Below, piece by piece: positions 17,533-26,402 of a stretch of 64,000 bases of DNA (its first letter is position 1; every line of letters begins with the position of its first letter). The DNA lies in NCBI GenBank assembly GCA_014218215.1, contig CP043652.1:682001-746000 (forward strand), given 5' to 3'. The translations under genes were made by a program, and so were the position numbers. The stretch is from Geodermatophilaceae bacterium NBWT11 (GTDB lineage Bacteria > Actinomycetota > Actinomycetes > Mycobacteriales > Geodermatophilaceae). Below the pieces are notes generated by a model, which saw only the letters and a list, made by a program, of their open reading frames with translations, did no database searches and had not been told where the DNA came from.

Positions 17533-17945
17533 CAGAACGCCGCGCGCAGGTGGGTGACCCGGGCCGGCCGGCCCCGGGTGACGAGCACGGCGACGACGTC
17601 GAACCGGATGTCGCGGGCGTGCTCGTCGTGGGCAGCGAGCCAGGCCCGGGCCAGCAGGCGCAGCCGTTGCTGCTTCGCGACCGTCACCGCGGCGGCGGGC
17701 ACCCCGTAGCCGGTGCCGCGGCGGGCCTTGACCTCGCAGAAGACCAGCGCGTCGCCGTCCCGGGCGACGACGTCGAGCTCACCGCGCCGGGACCGCCAGT
17801 TGCGGTCCAGCACGGTGAGCCCGGCGTCGGTCAGGTAGCGGACCGCGATCTGCTCACCCAGGGCACCGAGCCCGGCTCTGGTGTCGGCGGGTGGGGGTCG
17901 GGAGTCGGTGGCGGCCACGTCGACGACCGTCGCCCGTCCGGGCAC
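17532..17945 (-). CDS. yraN: UPF0102/YraN family nuclease-fold protein
   Basis: A 137-residue member of the YraN family, which has a Holliday-junction-resolvase/restriction-endonuclease-like fold but no settled function. Visible motifs are LGALGEQIAVRYL, then the catalytic-type pattern NWRSRRGELDVVARDGDALVFCEVKAR, in which the Glu, Asp and Glu-Val-Lys form the usual nuclease site, and finally RFDVVAV. The N-terminal 25 residues are variable. The start is ATG 17945. It is the first gene of the yraN-comM-dprA group, in the order seen in Mycobacterium. Confidence 0.88.
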   Translation of the reverse strand: MPGRATVVDVAATDSRPPPADTRAGLGALGEQIAVRYLTDAGLTVLDRNWRSRRGELDVVARDGDALVFCEVKARRGTGYGVPAAAVTVAKQQRLRLLARAWLAAHDEHARDIRFDVVAVLVTRGRPARVTHLRAAF

Positions 17946-18033
17946 CGCGTGGGGTGTCCGGACCAGGTCTGTGGACAGCCGCCCCCGGTGTGGACGACGG
18001 CGGGCACGGCGGCCGCCGGTGTGCTCCTCCGGG

Positions 18034-18354
18034 TCAGGTGATGGTCGGGGTGTCCGGCAGCTCGAGGTCGGGCTTGTCGAGCTCCTCGACGTTGACGTCC
18101 TTGAACGTCACCACACGGACGTTCTTGACGAACCGGGCCGGGCGGTACATGTCCCACACCCAGGCGTCGGACAGCTTCAGCTCGAAGTAGACCTCGCCGG
18201 CGGCGTCACGGACCTGCAGGTCCACGCTGTTGGCCAGGTAGAACCGTCGCTCGGTCTCCACGACGTAGGAGAACTGGCGGACGATGTCCTTGTACTCGCG
18301 ATAGAGCTGCAGCTCCATCTCGGTCTCGTACTTCTCGAGGTCCTCGGTGCTCAT
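18034..18354 (-). CDS. DUF2469 conserved actinobacterial protein
   Basis: The 106-residue cytosolic protein belongs to DUF2469, strongly conserved across Actinobacteria and without an assigned role. It begins with an acidic helix (MSTEDLEKYETEMELQLYRE), continues with DIVRQFSYVVETERRFYLAN, and has VYFELKLSDAWVWDMYRPARF followed by an acidic tail. Its ATG overlaps the rnhB stop by four bases (ATGA), so the two are translationally coupled, as in Mycobacterium. Confidence 0.9.
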   Translation of the reverse strand: MSTEDLEKYETEMELQLYREYKDIVRQFSYVVETERRFYLANSVDLQVRDAAGEVYFELKLSDAWVWDMYRPARFVKNVRVVTFKDVNVEELDKPDLELPDTPTIT

Positions 18355-19112
18355 CGCAGGGTCTCCACGGGCGTCGGGGACGGGGGCACGGCGCCATCAT
18401 CGTCCATCCCCGCACCGGCGGGCACCGCAGCACCGCGGGCGGCGTGCGCGTCGCGGGCGCGGGCGACGTTGACGAAGCGGGACCGGTGCTCGGGGCAGGG
18501 CCCGTGCCGGTCCAGCGCGGCGGTGTGCAGGTCGGTGGTGTAGCCCTTGTGGACGTCGAAGTCGTAGGCGGGGAACCGGTGGTGCAGGTCGACCATCATC
18601 CGGTCCCGGGTGACCTTGGCCAGCACCGATGCCGCCGCCACGCAGGCCGCCACCCGGTCGCCCTTCCACACCGCGAGGGTGGGCTGGGCCAGCCCTGCCA
18701 CCGGGAAGCCGTCGGTGAGCACGTAGTCCGGGGTCACCGACAGCGTGGACACCGAGCGGCGCAGCGCCTCGATGTTGGTGACGTGCATCCCCCGCTCGTC
18801 GAGCTCGGCGACGTCGATGACGACCACCGACCAGGCGACCGCGCGGGCGACGACCTCGGCGTAGACCCGTTCGCGGGTGGCCGGGGTGAGCAGCTTGGAG
18901 TCCGCCAGGCCCGGCACCCTGCCCCGGCGGCCGGCGGGGAGCACGCAGGCGGCGGCGACGAGCGGGCCGGCGCAGGCACCGCGGCCGGCCTCGTCGGCCC
19001 CGGCGATGGTGGTGAACCCGCGTCGGCGCAGCGAGCCCTCCATCGACCACAGCGCATCGGGGCGGTCGGAGGCGGCGTTCCGGCGGGTGGGTGTCGCGGT
19101 CGGTGCGGCCAT
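18351..19112 (-). CDS. rnhB: Ribonuclease HII
   Basis: RNase HII removes ribonucleotides from DNA and RNA primers. The 253-residue product has the acidic site in IAGADEAGRGACAGPLVAA (Asp40, Glu41), LADSKLLTP, the third Asp in YVLTDGFPV, and AASVLAKVTRDRMM, the family signature, then HKGYTTDLH. The N-terminal 30 residues and the C-terminal 35 are variable low-complexity extensions. The start is ATG 19112. The LuxR-gene hairpin lies upstream, so transcription of rnhB-DUF2469 probably starts in the short gap behind it. Confidence 0.93.
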   Translation of the reverse strand: MAAPTATPTRRNAASDRPDALWSMEGSLRRRGFTTIAGADEAGRGACAGPLVAAACVLPAGRRGRVPGLADSKLLTPATRERVYAEVVARAVAWSVVVIDVAELDERGMHVTNIEALRRSVSTLSVTPDYVLTDGFPVAGLAQPTLAVWKGDRVAACVAAASVLAKVTRDRMMVDLHHRFPAYDFDVHKGYTTDLHTAALDRHGPCPEHRSRFVNVARARDAHAARGAAVPAGAGMDDDGAVPPSPTPVETLR

Positions 19113-19164
19113 CGCCGCCGACCCTACGTCGCCGGCAGGAGCCGGTGGGCAGACCCCGGACGTG

Positions 19165-19202
19165 CCACGAGCCGGCCCCTGGGGAACGGGGCCGGCTCGT
19201 GG
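19165..19202 (-). terminator. Perfect 15-bp hairpin downstream of the LuxR-type regulator
   Basis: ccacgagccggcccc (19165-19179) pairs completely with 19188-19202 around an eight-base loop. It lies between the regulator stop at 19259 and the rnhB start at 19112. Confidence 0.8.
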
Positions 19203-19258
19203 ACGGGGTGCGTGCGGGTCGCCGAGGAGGCGGACGGCCCGTGCGCACGGTCAGGTGG

Positions 19259-19981
19259 TCAGACGGCGGCGGGTGCGTCCACGTCGGCGGTGGAGAGGAC
19301 GTGGCTGCCGCACGCGCAGCCCGGGTTGCGGGCCGAGAGCACCAGGGAGACCGCGTGGGCCCGGTCGCGGGCACCCAGCTTGCGCAGGATGGCCTTGACG
19401 TGGGACTTCACGGTGTCCTCGCTGATGAACAGGTTGCGCCCGATGGCGCGGTTGCTCTGGCCCTGGATGAGCTCGTCGAGCACGTCGGACTCCCGGCGAG
19501 TCAGCGGCACCGAGGGGGTGAGCTCCTTGACCGCAGGCACCGAGGCGGCCTCGGTGCGGCGGATCTGCGGGTCGACGACGGTGCGGCCGGCACGGGCGGC
19601 GAGCACGGCCCAGCCGAGCAGGGTGGGCGAGGTGTTCATGAGCAGGTAGCCCCGGACGCCGGCGGCGAGCGCCTCGTTGACGACCGCCGGGTCCTCCGAG
19701 GTGGCCAGCGCGACGATGGCGACGCGGGGGAAGCGGCGACGCAGGTCGCGGCAGGCGTTGAGGGTGGCGGCGCGGCCGGCACCCAGTTCCACGACGACGG
19801 CGTCGGGGCGGGCGGACTCGACCAGGGTCAGGGCCCGGCGGGGCTCCCCCGGCGTCCCGACCGCCTGCATGCCGGCCGTCTCGTTGATCATGCTGATCAG
19901 CCCTCGGCGCAGGACCGGGGCGTCAGCGAGGAGGAGCACGCGGGTGACGCCGCGGGTGGTGCTGACCGTGGGGCTGGACAT
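19259..19981 (-). CDS. Orphan LuxR-family response regulator with degenerate receiver
   Basis: The 240-residue protein looks like a NarL/LuxR response regulator. The receiver spans about residues 14-130 and a helix-turn-helix spans about 170-225 (LTRRESDVLDELIQGQSN, SEDTVKSHVKAILRKLGARDR), followed by GCACGSH. The phospho-acceptor position reads AVVVELGAG, so Glu65 replaces Asp. The first acidic pair is reduced to one Asp (LLADAP), and the conserved Lys is Met (GYLLMNTS). It is therefore unlikely to be switched by phosphorylation and may act constitutively or by another signal. No sensor kinase is adjacent. ATG 19981 follows GGAGAG. An 80-base, relatively AT-rich region upstream is likely its promoter. 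Confidence 0.85.
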   Translation of the reverse strand: MSSPTVSTTRGVTRVLLLADAPVLRRGLISMINETAGMQAVGTPGEPRRALTLVESARPDAVVVELGAGRAATLNACRDLRRRFPRVAIVALATSEDPAVVNEALAAGVRGYLLMNTSPTLLGWAVLAARAGRTVVDPQIRRTEAASVPAVKELTPSVPLTRRESDVLDELIQGQSNRAIGRNLFISEDTVKSHVKAILRKLGARDRAHAVSLVLSARNPGCACGSHVLSTADVDAPAAV

Positions 19982-20121
19982 TGTCTTACTCTCCGTTCGA
20001 AGCCGGTGACTCTCAGCTTTCTCATCGACCGGGTGAACGAAGTACTTGAACAACTTCCGCACATGACTTTGCGCGACGCGCCCAGATCATGCCGAACGAC
20101 TTGTCGACACGGTCCGGTGAG

Positions 20122-20154
20122 GCTGTCTGCGACACGGTGTGTCGGCTGGACAGC
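20122..20154 (-). terminator. Interrupted hairpin downstream of lepB
   Basis: gctgtc and cgacac on one side pair with gtgtcg and gacagc on the other, with a small internal loop and a three-base apex. It starts seven bases after the lepB stop. The rest of the gap up to 19981 holds the regulator promoter region. Confidence 0.5.
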
Positions 20155-20160
20155 GCCCCC

Positions 20161-21198
20161 TCATTCCTCCCGGAGGCGACCGGGTCGGGTGCGCGGAGCC
20201 GGCCGGATCCGCCGCCAGCCGGTGCCCGGGGGACGACGGGACGGGCCGCTCGCCCGGGCCCGCCGGAACCGTCGCCGGCGCCGGGCCGCGGTGATCGGGA
20301 CGGCCCCGACCAGCCCGAGCAGCAGCGGGGCCACGGCGACGACGTCGGCCTGCACGCCCTGGACGGCGGGCCCGGCAGCCTGCTGCTGCGGCTGGATGTC
20401 CGGGCTGTCCAGCAGCGAGATCCGGTCCAACGGCCAGACGATCACCGAGGCCTTGCCGATGACGTCGTCCACCGCGACGGTGCCGGCGTACTGGTCCCCG
20501 ACGTGCACGCGGGAGTCCGCCGAGGCCGACCGGTGGTCGCCCATCACCCACAGCCGGCCCTCGGGCACGGTCACCGGGCCGAAGGCGCGGGACTCCAGCG
20601 GGGTGTTCTCGTAGATGTAGGGCTCGTCGAGCGGCTCGCTGTCCACGGTGATCCGGCCCTGCTCGTCGCAGCACTGCACGGTCTGCCCGCCGGTGGCGAT
20701 GACCCGCTTGACGTAGTCGTCCTCGCTCGGCGGCGCCACGCCGATCGCCCGGCCCAGGAACAGCAGGGCCGAGGTGACCGGGTTGCTGGGCTCGGCGACC
20801 TGCACCTCGGGGGTCCAGGTGTCCGGGCCCTGGAAGACCACGATGTCCCCGGGCTGCGGGTCGGAGAACCAGTACGGGGGCTTGGTCACCAGCACGCGGT
20901 CACCGGTGCACCCGGTGCACCCGTGCAGCGTGGTCTCCATGGAGCCCGAGGGGATGAAGAAGGCCTGCACGAGGAACGTCTTCACCAGCAGCGCCAGCAC
21001 GAAGGCCACGACCAGGAGCACGGGCAGCTCGCGCAAGAGCGAGCCCTTCTTCTTCTCGGCGTCCCGGTCGCGGCGTCGGGCCCGGCGGGAGAAGCGGCCG
21101 ACGGCCACGGCATCGCCGCTCTGGTCCCCGCCCTCGACCCGGTGGGCGGCGCCGGACTCGTCGGCGTCGGCGGGCCCCGTGGGCCGGTCGGTGCTCAT
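20161..21198 (-). CDS. lepB: Signal peptidase I
   Basis: LepB cleaves signal peptides of exported proteins outside the membrane. The 345-residue protein has a basic cytosolic N terminus, a transmembrane segment (LLVVAFVLALLVKTFLVQAFF) and the catalytic Ser in IPSGSMETTL. The Lys lies in DYVKRVIATGGQTV, and the GDHRSASADSR box is present. A CTGC pair follows the Ser box and a CC pair follows the Lys box, possibly stabilising disulfides. The C terminus adds a second hydrophobic segment (VVAVAPLLLGLVGAVPI) and an Arg-rich cytosolic tail. ATG 21198 is the start. It follows rplS, as in other Actinobacteria, but a strong hairpin lies between. Confidence 0.95.
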   Translation of the reverse strand: MSTDRPTGPADADESGAAHRVEGGDQSGDAVAVGRFSRRARRRDRDAEKKKGSLLRELPVLLVVAFVLALLVKTFLVQAFFIPSGSMETTLHGCTGCTGDRVLVTKPPYWFSDPQPGDIVVFQGPDTWTPEVQVAEPSNPVTSALLFLGRAIGVAPPSEDDYVKRVIATGGQTVQCCDEQGRITVDSEPLDEPYIYENTPLESRAFGPVTVPEGRLWVMGDHRSASADSRVHVGDQYAGTVAVDDVIGKASVIVWPLDRISLLDSPDIQPQQQAAGPAVQGVQADVVAVAPLLLGLVGAVPITAARRRRRFRRARASGPSRRPPGTGWRRIRPAPRTRPGRLREE

Positions 21199-21240
21199 CG
21201 GCGTCAGCGTACGTTCCGCGCCCGGAGCGCCCCGGAGACG

Positions 21241-21279
21241 CAGCACGGCCCGGCTGCGTGTCGCAGCCGGGCCGTGCTG
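21241..21279 (-). terminator. Perfect 18-bp hairpin downstream of rplS
   Basis: The arm 21241-21258 (cagcacggcccggctgcg) is fully complementary to 21262-21279, around a three-base apex. It lies 18 bases after the rplS stop, before lepB. Confidence 0.85.
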
Positions 21280-21297
21280 GTGGAGCTGGGGAGTGCG

Positions 21298-21654
21298 TCA
21301 GCGGGAGACGACGTCCCGCTTCTCCTTGATCTTGGCGGCCTTGCCGCGCAGGTCGCGGAGGTAGTACAGCTTCGCCCGGCGGACGTCACCGCGGGTGAGG
21401 ACCTCGATCTGCTCGACCACGGGGGTGTGCACCGGGAAGGTGCGCTCCACGCCGACGCCGAAGCTGACCTTGCGGACGGTGAAGGTCTCGCGGATGCCGC
21501 CACCCTGGCGACGGATGACCGCGCCCTGGAAGACCTGGATGCGCGAGCGGGTGCCCTCGATGACCCGCACGTGCACCTTCACGGTGTCCCCGGGGCGGAA
21601 GTCGGGGATGTCGTTGCGCAACGACTCGGCGTCGAGGGCGTCCAGGGTGTTCAT
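21298..21654 (-). CDS. rplS: 50S ribosomal protein L19
   Basis: L19 sits at the 30S-50S interface. The 118-residue protein shows [79 protein letters not shown], all normal. ATG 21654 gives [15 protein letters not shown], the family start. The gap of about 170 bases to the Nudix gene contains a 7-bp hairpin (tcccggc/gccggga, 21719-21741) in what would be the rplS leader, and CAGTAGG on the minus strand as a possible -10. Both are uncertain. Confidence 0.97.
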   Translation of the reverse strand: MNTLDALDAESLRNDIPDFRPGDTVKVHVRVIEGTRSRIQVFQGAVIRRQGGGIRETFTVRKVSFGVGVERTFPVHTPVVEQIEVLTRGDVRRAKLYYLRDLRGKAAKIKEKRDVVSR

Positions 21655-21824
21655 CGCAGCAGTCCTCAGTCCTAGCGGTGTCGGTACTCGGGCTGCGCTC
21701 ACGCGGTGGGCGCAGCAGTCCCGGCGGGTGTCCTGCCGGGAGGCCGCGCTCGATGTCCGAGCGGCGGCAGCAGCCCCCTACTGTGCCACAGCAGGGATCC
21801 CGGTGACGCACCGGCTCTGTGATC

Positions 21825-22319
21825 TCAGGCGTCGACGACCCGGGGCGGCCCGGACCAGGGTCCGGCGAGCAGCTGGGGCAGCAGGCCGGCGAGCTCCCGG
21901 GGGGCGAAGGCGACGTCCCCGGCGGCCACCTCGTCGGCCGACCACCAGCGGTGCGGCTCGTCGCCGAGCAGCTCCAACGCCGTCCGGCCGCCGGCGTCGA
22001 CCTCGTGGACGACGTCCCGGAGCACGAAGAACGTCTCCCGGCTGTCGATCTCGCGGCCGCCGAACTCCCCGACGTGCCGACGGAGCCAGACCGGCCCCTC
22101 GAGGACGGCGGGGTCGACGACGAGTCCGACCTCCTCGGCGAGCTCCCGGGCCGCGGCGACCCGCAGGGACTCCCCGTCCTCCACTCCCCCGCCGGGGGTG
22201 TACCAGAACAGCACGTCGCCGGGCGGGGTGTCCGGGCCAGTCAGCCGGGCGCCCAGGAGCAGCACCCGGTGGTCCGGGGAGAGCACGAGCACCCGGGCGG
22301 TCGGCCGGACCCAGCTCAC
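21825..22319 (-). CDS. Nudix hydrolase
   Basis: The 164-residue protein carries a complete Nudix box ([21 protein letters not shown] with VGL), which binds the metal and hydrolyses a nucleoside-diphosphate-linked substrate. It opens with [20 protein letters not shown] and has ERRHVG-type and HRWWSADEV segments, typical of small nucleotide-sanitising or ADP-ribose-type Nudix enzymes. The substrate cannot be read from sequence. The GTG start overlaps the trmD stop (GTGA), so it is the last gene of the rpsP-khpA-rimM-trmD operon here. Confidence 0.88.
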   Translation of the reverse strand: MSWVRPTARVLVLSPDHRVLLLGARLTGPDTPPGDVLFWYTPGGGVEDGESLRVAAARELAEEVGLVVDPAVLEGPVWLRRHVGEFGGREIDSRETFFVLRDVVHEVDAGGRTALELLGDEPHRWWSADEVAAGDVAFAPRELAGLLPQLLAGPWSGPPRVVDA

Positions 22320-23053
22320 GCGTCGGCGTCCAGCGCCGCCCGGTCGGCGGGGGTCAGCTCCACCGCGGACAGCAGGTCCGGTCGGCGGTCGGCGGTCCGG
22401 CGCAGCGACTGGGCCCGCCGCCAGCGGGCGATGGCGGCGTGGTCGCCGGACAGCAGCACGGGCGGCACGTCGTGGCCCTCCCAGGAGGCGGGCCGGGTGT
22501 AGCTGGGGCCCTCGAGGAGGCCGTCGGCGTGCGAGTCGAACTCGACGGACTCGGCGTTGCCGACCACCCCGGGGATCAGCCGGGTGACGGCCTCGACCAT
22601 GACCAGGACGGCGGACTCACCGCCGGCGAGCACGTAGTCCCCGATCGAGACCTCGGAGACCGGGCCGTCGTCGGCGGCGCGGTCGGCGACCCGCTGGTCG
22701 ATGCCCTCGTACCGGCCGCAGGCGAAGACCAGCCCGGGCTCTGTGGCCCACTGCGCGGCGACGGCCTGGGTGAAGGGCCGACCGGCCGGCGTCGGGACGA
22801 CGAGCCGGGTGCCCGGGGGGCGCACCTCGGCCAGCGCGCGGCCCCAGGGCTCGGGGCGCAGGACCATGCCGGGCCCCCCGCCGTACGGGGAGTCGTCGAC
22901 GGTGCGGTGCACGTCGTCGGTCCACCGGCGCAGGTCGTGCACGCCGACGGAGACCAGCCCGCGGGCGGCGGCCTTGCCCAGCAGCGACTGCCCCAGCGGG
23001 GCGAGGTACTCGGGGAAGATCGTGACCACGTCGACCCGGAAGGGGGCGCTCAC
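22316..23053 (-). CDS. trmD: tRNA (guanine37-N1)-methyltransferase
   Basis: TrmD methylates G37 next to the anticodon and prevents +1 frameshifting. The 245-residue SPOUT enzyme shows [43 protein letters not shown], the knot segment [13 protein letters not shown], and [14 protein letters not shown], with [15 protein letters not shown] near the end. The GTG start overlaps the rimM stop (GTGA). Order rpsP-khpA-rimM-trmD is the standard operon. Confidence 0.97.
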   Translation of the reverse strand: MSAPFRVDVVTIFPEYLAPLGQSLLGKAAARGLVSVGVHDLRRWTDDVHRTVDDSPYGGGPGMVLRPEPWGRALAEVRPPGTRLVVPTPAGRPFTQAVAAQWATEPGLVFACGRYEGIDQRVADRAADDGPVSEVSIGDYVLAGGESAVLVMVEAVTRLIPGVVGNAESVEFDSHADGLLEGPSYTRPASWEGHDVPPVLLSGDHAAIARWRRAQSLRRTADRRPDLLSAVELTPADRAALDADA

Positions 23054-23565
23054 AGCTCCAGCAGGCCCTCGGGCGGGGTGATCACCACGTGGCCGGCGGC
23101 GACGTCCACGGTCGGCACGATCGCCGCGACGAACGGGACGAGCAGCTCCGAGGCCCCGGGACGCCGGACGACGAGCAGCTCGGTGCCCTCGTGCCGCACC
23201 CCGGTGACGGTGCCGACGACGGTGCCGTCGGTGAGCTGGACGGTGAGACCGACCAGCTGGTGGTCGTAGAAGGAGTCGGGGTCCTCGAGCTCGGGGAGGT
23301 CGGCGACCTCGACCACGAGCAGGGTGTTGCGGATGGCGTCGGCGGCCTCGCGGTCGGTCAGCTCGACGCCGTCGGGTCCGGCCAACCGGAGCAGCAGCGT
23401 GCCCGAGTGCCAGCGCAGGCCGGTGACGGTCAGCGGGCCGCGCTCGGCCGGCTCGGTCCGCAGCGTCGTCCCGGCGGCGAACCGCAGGTCCGGGTCGTCG
23501 GTGCGCACGTCGACGGTGACCTCACCACGGACACCGTGGGGTCGGCCGATGCGGCCGACCACCAC
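23050..23565 (-). CDS. rimM: 16S rRNA processing protein RimM
   Basis: RimM helps mature the 30S head and binds S19. The product has the N-terminal beta-barrel start [20 protein letters not shown], followed by TLRTEP, and a C-terminal PRC-barrel with [24 protein letters not shown] and [22 protein letters not shown]. The start is uncertain: GTG 23565 gives 171 residues and the next codon is also GTG. No better start is seen upstream. The start lies about 50 bases after the khpA stop. Confidence 0.93.
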   Translation of the reverse strand: MVVGRIGRPHGVRGEVTVDVRTDDPDLRFAAGTTLRTEPAERGPLTVTGLRWHSGTLLLRLAGPDGVELTDREAADAIRNTLLVVEVADLPELEDPDSFYDHQLVGLTVQLTDGTVVGTVTGVRHEGTELLVVRRPGASELLVPFVAAIVPTVDVAAGHVVITPPEGLLEL

Positions 23566-23618
23566 GGTGTCCGGGGGTGCGCTGTGAGGCTGGGAGCCCG
23601 TCGGACGCGGGGTGGTGC

Positions 23619-23855
23619 TCAGCGCCCGTCGGTGTCGACGACGTCGACCCGCAGGCCGCGCCCCCCGACACCGGTCATGACCTGGCGCAGGGCCTTGGCG
23701 GTGCGTCCGCCGCGGCCGATGACCTTGCCGAGGTCCTCGGGGGCGACCCGGACCTCGAGGGTCTTGCCACGACGACCGTTGACCAGGTCGACCGCGACGT
23801 CGTCGGGGTTGTCGACGATGCCCTTGACCAGGTGCTCGAGCGCTTCTTCGAGCAC
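23619..23855 (-). CDS. khpA: KH-domain RNA-binding protein KhpA
   Basis: A 78-residue single KH domain. The RNA-binding GxxG loop lies in LGKVIGRGGRTAKALRQVM. It starts with LEEALEHLVKGIVDNPDDV and ends with RVDVVDTDGR. In Gram-positive bacteria KhpA forms a complex with KhpB and binds many RNAs. Its place between rpsP and rimM is conserved. The GTG start follows the rpsP stop by three bases. Confidence 0.93.
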   Translation of the reverse strand: MLEEALEHLVKGIVDNPDDVAVDLVNGRRGKTLEVRVAPEDLGKVIGRGGRTAKALRQVMTGVGGRGLRVDVVDTDGR

Positions 23856-23858
23856 GAC

Positions 23859-24320
23859 TTACTCGGCGGCAGGCGTCTCGGCGGCGGTGTCGCCGGCGGG
23901 CGCGGTGTCGTCAGCGGGCTTCTCGTCGGCCTTGGGAGCGGCCTTCTTCTTCGGGGTGGTCGCACCGGCGGCCGGCTCGTCGGCGGCAGCGCGGGCGGCC
24001 TCCTCGTAGGCGGCCTTCTTGTCCGGCTTGGGCTCGGCGACGCGCATGGGGGCCGGAGCCGGCTCGCCCTTGAACTTCTGCCAGTCACCGGTCACCCGCA
24101 GGATGGCGGCGACGGCCTCGGTCGGCTGGGCGCCGACACCGAGCCAGTAGGCGGCGCGCTCGGCGTCGACCTCGATGAAGGAGGGGTCCTCCTTGGGGTG
24201 GTACTTGCCGATGGTCTCGATGGACCGGCCGTCCCGCTTGGTGCGGGCGTCGGCGACGACGATGCGGTAGTAGGGCGCGCGCATCTTGCCGAGACGCATG
24301 AGCTTGATCTTGGTGGCCAC
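23859..24320 (-). CDS. rpsP: 30S ribosomal protein S16 with long disordered tail
   Basis: S16 is an early 30S assembly protein. The first 85 residues are standard ([59 protein letters not shown]). The last 65 residues are an Ala/Lys/Pro/Glu-rich tail resembling that of the S2 protein in this window. The total is 153 residues. The start is GTG 24320 with AGGAG upstream. The stop is TAA, which is rare in this GC-rich sequence. It is the first gene of the rpsP-khpA-rimM-trmD-Nudix operon. Confidence 0.96.
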   Translation of the reverse strand: MATKIKLMRLGKMRAPYYRIVVADARTKRDGRSIETIGKYHPKEDPSFIEVDAERAAYWLGVGAQPTEAVAAILRVTGDWQKFKGEPAPAPMRVAEPKPDKKAAYEEAARAAADEPAAGATTPKKKAAPKADEKPADDTAPAGDTAAETPAAE

Positions 24321-24504
24321 GGTGTGTGGTGTGCTCCTCGTACGAGATCGTGGGTGCCCGCCCGGAGGACGCGTGGGGATACGCCTGGGCGGTGCGATGG
24401 ACACGGACGACGACGGTGAGAGGGCCGCCTGCCGACGTGTTCGACCGCTCATCATGCCAGACGACGAGGGAGCCCCGGGTGGCCCGCCCCGAGGCCCACG
24501 GCAC

Positions 24505-24604
24505 CCCCGGCGTCGATCAGCTCCGACGAGCAGCGTGCGTCCTCAGCCACCGGGGTCGGTGGAGGAGGACGCACGGTGGTCGTCCCAGCTGATCGACGCC
24601 GGGG
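24505..24604. repeat. 100-nt near-perfect palindrome between proS and rpsP
   Basis: The arm 24505-24544 matches the reverse complement of 24565-24604 at 36 of 40 positions. All four mismatches are C/C or G/G. The 20-base centre contains a further ccacc/ggtgg pair. It begins 12 bases after the proS stop and ends about 185 bases upstream of the rpsP start. A terminator role for proS is the simplest reading, but the stem is more than twice as long as the other hairpins in this window. The rest of the gap (24321-24504) shows only the expected rpsP leader. Confidence 0.85.
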
Positions 24605-24616
24605 TGGGCGGGGCAG

Positions 24617-26365
24617 TTACGCGCGGACGGCGGCCAGCACCGCGGCGGCGGCACCGTCCACCGGGATCTCCTGGCGGTCGCCGGTGGCCCGGTCGCGCAG
24701 CTCGAGGACGCCGTCGACCAGGCCGCGGCCGACGGTGACGATGGTCGGCATCCCGAGCAGCTCGGCGTCCTTGAACTTCACGCCGGGGCTGACCTTCGGC
24801 CGGTCGTCGTACAGCACGGTGAGCCCGGCGGCGACGAGCTCCTCGGACAACGCCTGGGCGGCCTCGAAGACCGCGGCGTCCTTGCCGGTGGCGACCACGT
24901 GCACGTCGGCCGGGGCGATCGCCCGCGGCCAGACCAGGCCGAGCTCGTCGTGCAGCGACTCGGCGATGGCGGCGACGGCGCGGGAGACCCCGATGCCGTA
25001 GGAGCCCATGGTGACGGTGACGAGCTTGCCGTTCTCGTCGAGCACCTTGAGGTCGAGGGCCTCGGCGTACTTGCGGCCGAGCTGGAACACGTGGCCCATC
25101 TCGACGCCCCGGGCGAGCTCCAGCGGGCCGGAGCCGTCGGGCGCGGGGTCCCCGGCGCGCACCTCGGCGGCCTCGACGACGCCGTCCCAGGTGAAGTCCC
25201 GGCCGGCGACGAGGTCGAACACGTGCTTGCCGGCCTCGTTGGCGCCGGTGATCCAGGCGGTGCCCGGGACGACGCGGGGGTCGACCAGGTACCGGATGCC
25301 CGAGGCGGAGTCGCTGCCCAGCACCTGCGGCCCGATGTAGCCCTTGACCAGTGCGGGGTTGCCGGCGAAGTCGGTGAAGGGCTCGACCTCGGCGGGGGCG
25401 ACCTGGGCCTCCAGGCGCTTGGTGTCGACGTCCCGGTCGCCGGGCAGGCCGATGACGACGGGCTCGAGGGTGCCGTCGGGGTGCCGCAGGGTCACCACGA
25501 CGTTCTTCAGGGTGTGCGCCGCGGTGTACCCGGCGTCGGGGAACCGCTCGGTCGCCACCGCCACCAGGGTGTCGATGGTCGGGGTGTCGGGGGTGTCCTC
25601 GACGTGCGCGGCCGGCAGGCCCTCGAGCGGGACGGAGTCGGGGACGACGGTGGTGACCGCCTCGACGTTGGCCGCGTAGCCGCCGGCCGAGCGGACGAAG
25701 GTGTCCTCGCCGACCGGGGTGGGGTGCAGGAACTCCTCGGAGCGGGAGCCGCCCATCGCCCCCGAGGTGGCCGACACGATCACGACCTCCAGGCCCAGCC
25801 GGTCGAACACCCGGGTGTAGGCCTCGCGGTGCGCGGCGTAGGAGCGCTCGAGCCCGGCGTCGGAGACGTCGAAGCTGTAGCTGTCCTTCATCACGAACTC
25901 GCGGGTGCGGAACAGCCCGGCCCGGGGCCGCGCCTCGTCCCGGTACTTGGTCTGGATCTGGTACAGCGAGACCGGGAGGTCCTTGTAGGAGCCGTAGAGG
26001 TCCTTCACCAGGAGCGTGAACATCTCCTCGTGGGTGGGCCCGAGGAGGAAGTCCGCGCCCTTGCGGTCCCGCAGCCGGAAGAGGTTGTCGCCGTACTCGG
26101 TCCAGCGGCCGGTGCGCTCGTAGGGCTCGCGGGGCAGCAGCGCCGGGAAGTGGACCTCCTGGGCGCCCATCGCGTCCATCTCCTCGCGGACGATCCGCTC
26201 CACGTTGCGGAACACCCGCCAGCCCAGCGGCAACCAGGTGAAGCCACCGGGCGCCGAGCGCCGGATGTACCCGCCGCGGGCCAGCAGCCGGTGGCTGGGC
26301 ACCTCGGCGTCGGCGGGGTCGTCGCGCAGCGTGCGCAGGAACAGGGAGGACATCCGGAGGAGCAC
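24617..26365 (-). CDS. proS: Prolyl-tRNA synthetase (bacterial type with editing domain)
   Basis: ProS charges tRNA-Pro. The 582-residue protein is the bacterial form: class II motifs [28 protein letters not shown] (motif 2 region), [31 protein letters not shown], then an INS editing domain (about 230-380) and the C-terminal [13 protein letters not shown] and anticodon-binding domain. GTG 26365 begins [19 protein letters not shown], six bases before it, could be a leaderless -10, and no ribosome-binding site is visible. ATG 26353 is the alternative. Confidence 0.95.
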   Translation of the reverse strand: MLLRMSSLFLRTLRDDPADAEVPSHRLLARGGYIRRSAPGGFTWLPLGWRVFRNVERIVREEMDAMGAQEVHFPALLPREPYERTGRWTEYGDNLFRLRDRKGADFLLGPTHEEMFTLLVKDLYGSYKDLPVSLYQIQTKYRDEARPRAGLFRTREFVMKDSYSFDVSDAGLERSYAAHREAYTRVFDRLGLEVVIVSATSGAMGGSRSEEFLHPTPVGEDTFVRSAGGYAANVEAVTTVVPDSVPLEGLPAAHVEDTPDTPTIDTLVAVATERFPDAGYTAAHTLKNVVVTLRHPDGTLEPVVIGLPGDRDVDTKRLEAQVAPAEVEPFTDFAGNPALVKGYIGPQVLGSDSASGIRYLVDPRVVPGTAWITGANEAGKHVFDLVAGRDFTWDGVVEAAEVRAGDPAPDGSGPLELARGVEMGHVFQLGRKYAEALDLKVLDENGKLVTVTMGSYGIGVSRAVAAIAESLHDELGLVWPRAIAPADVHVVATGKDAAVFEAAQALSEELVAAGLTVLYDDRPKVSPGVKFKDAELLGMPTIVTVGRGLVDGVLELRDRATGDRQEIPVDGAAAAVLAAVRA

Positions 26366-26402
26366 GACCGGAGTCTCCCAGGCGCCCCCGAACGGGTTTC
26401 GA

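Noticed and set aside
14822-17945. DprA, ComM and YraN as evidence of a natural competence system.
   Set aside because: These three genes are widespread in non-competent Actinobacteria, and no ComEA, ComEC or pilus genes are in the window.
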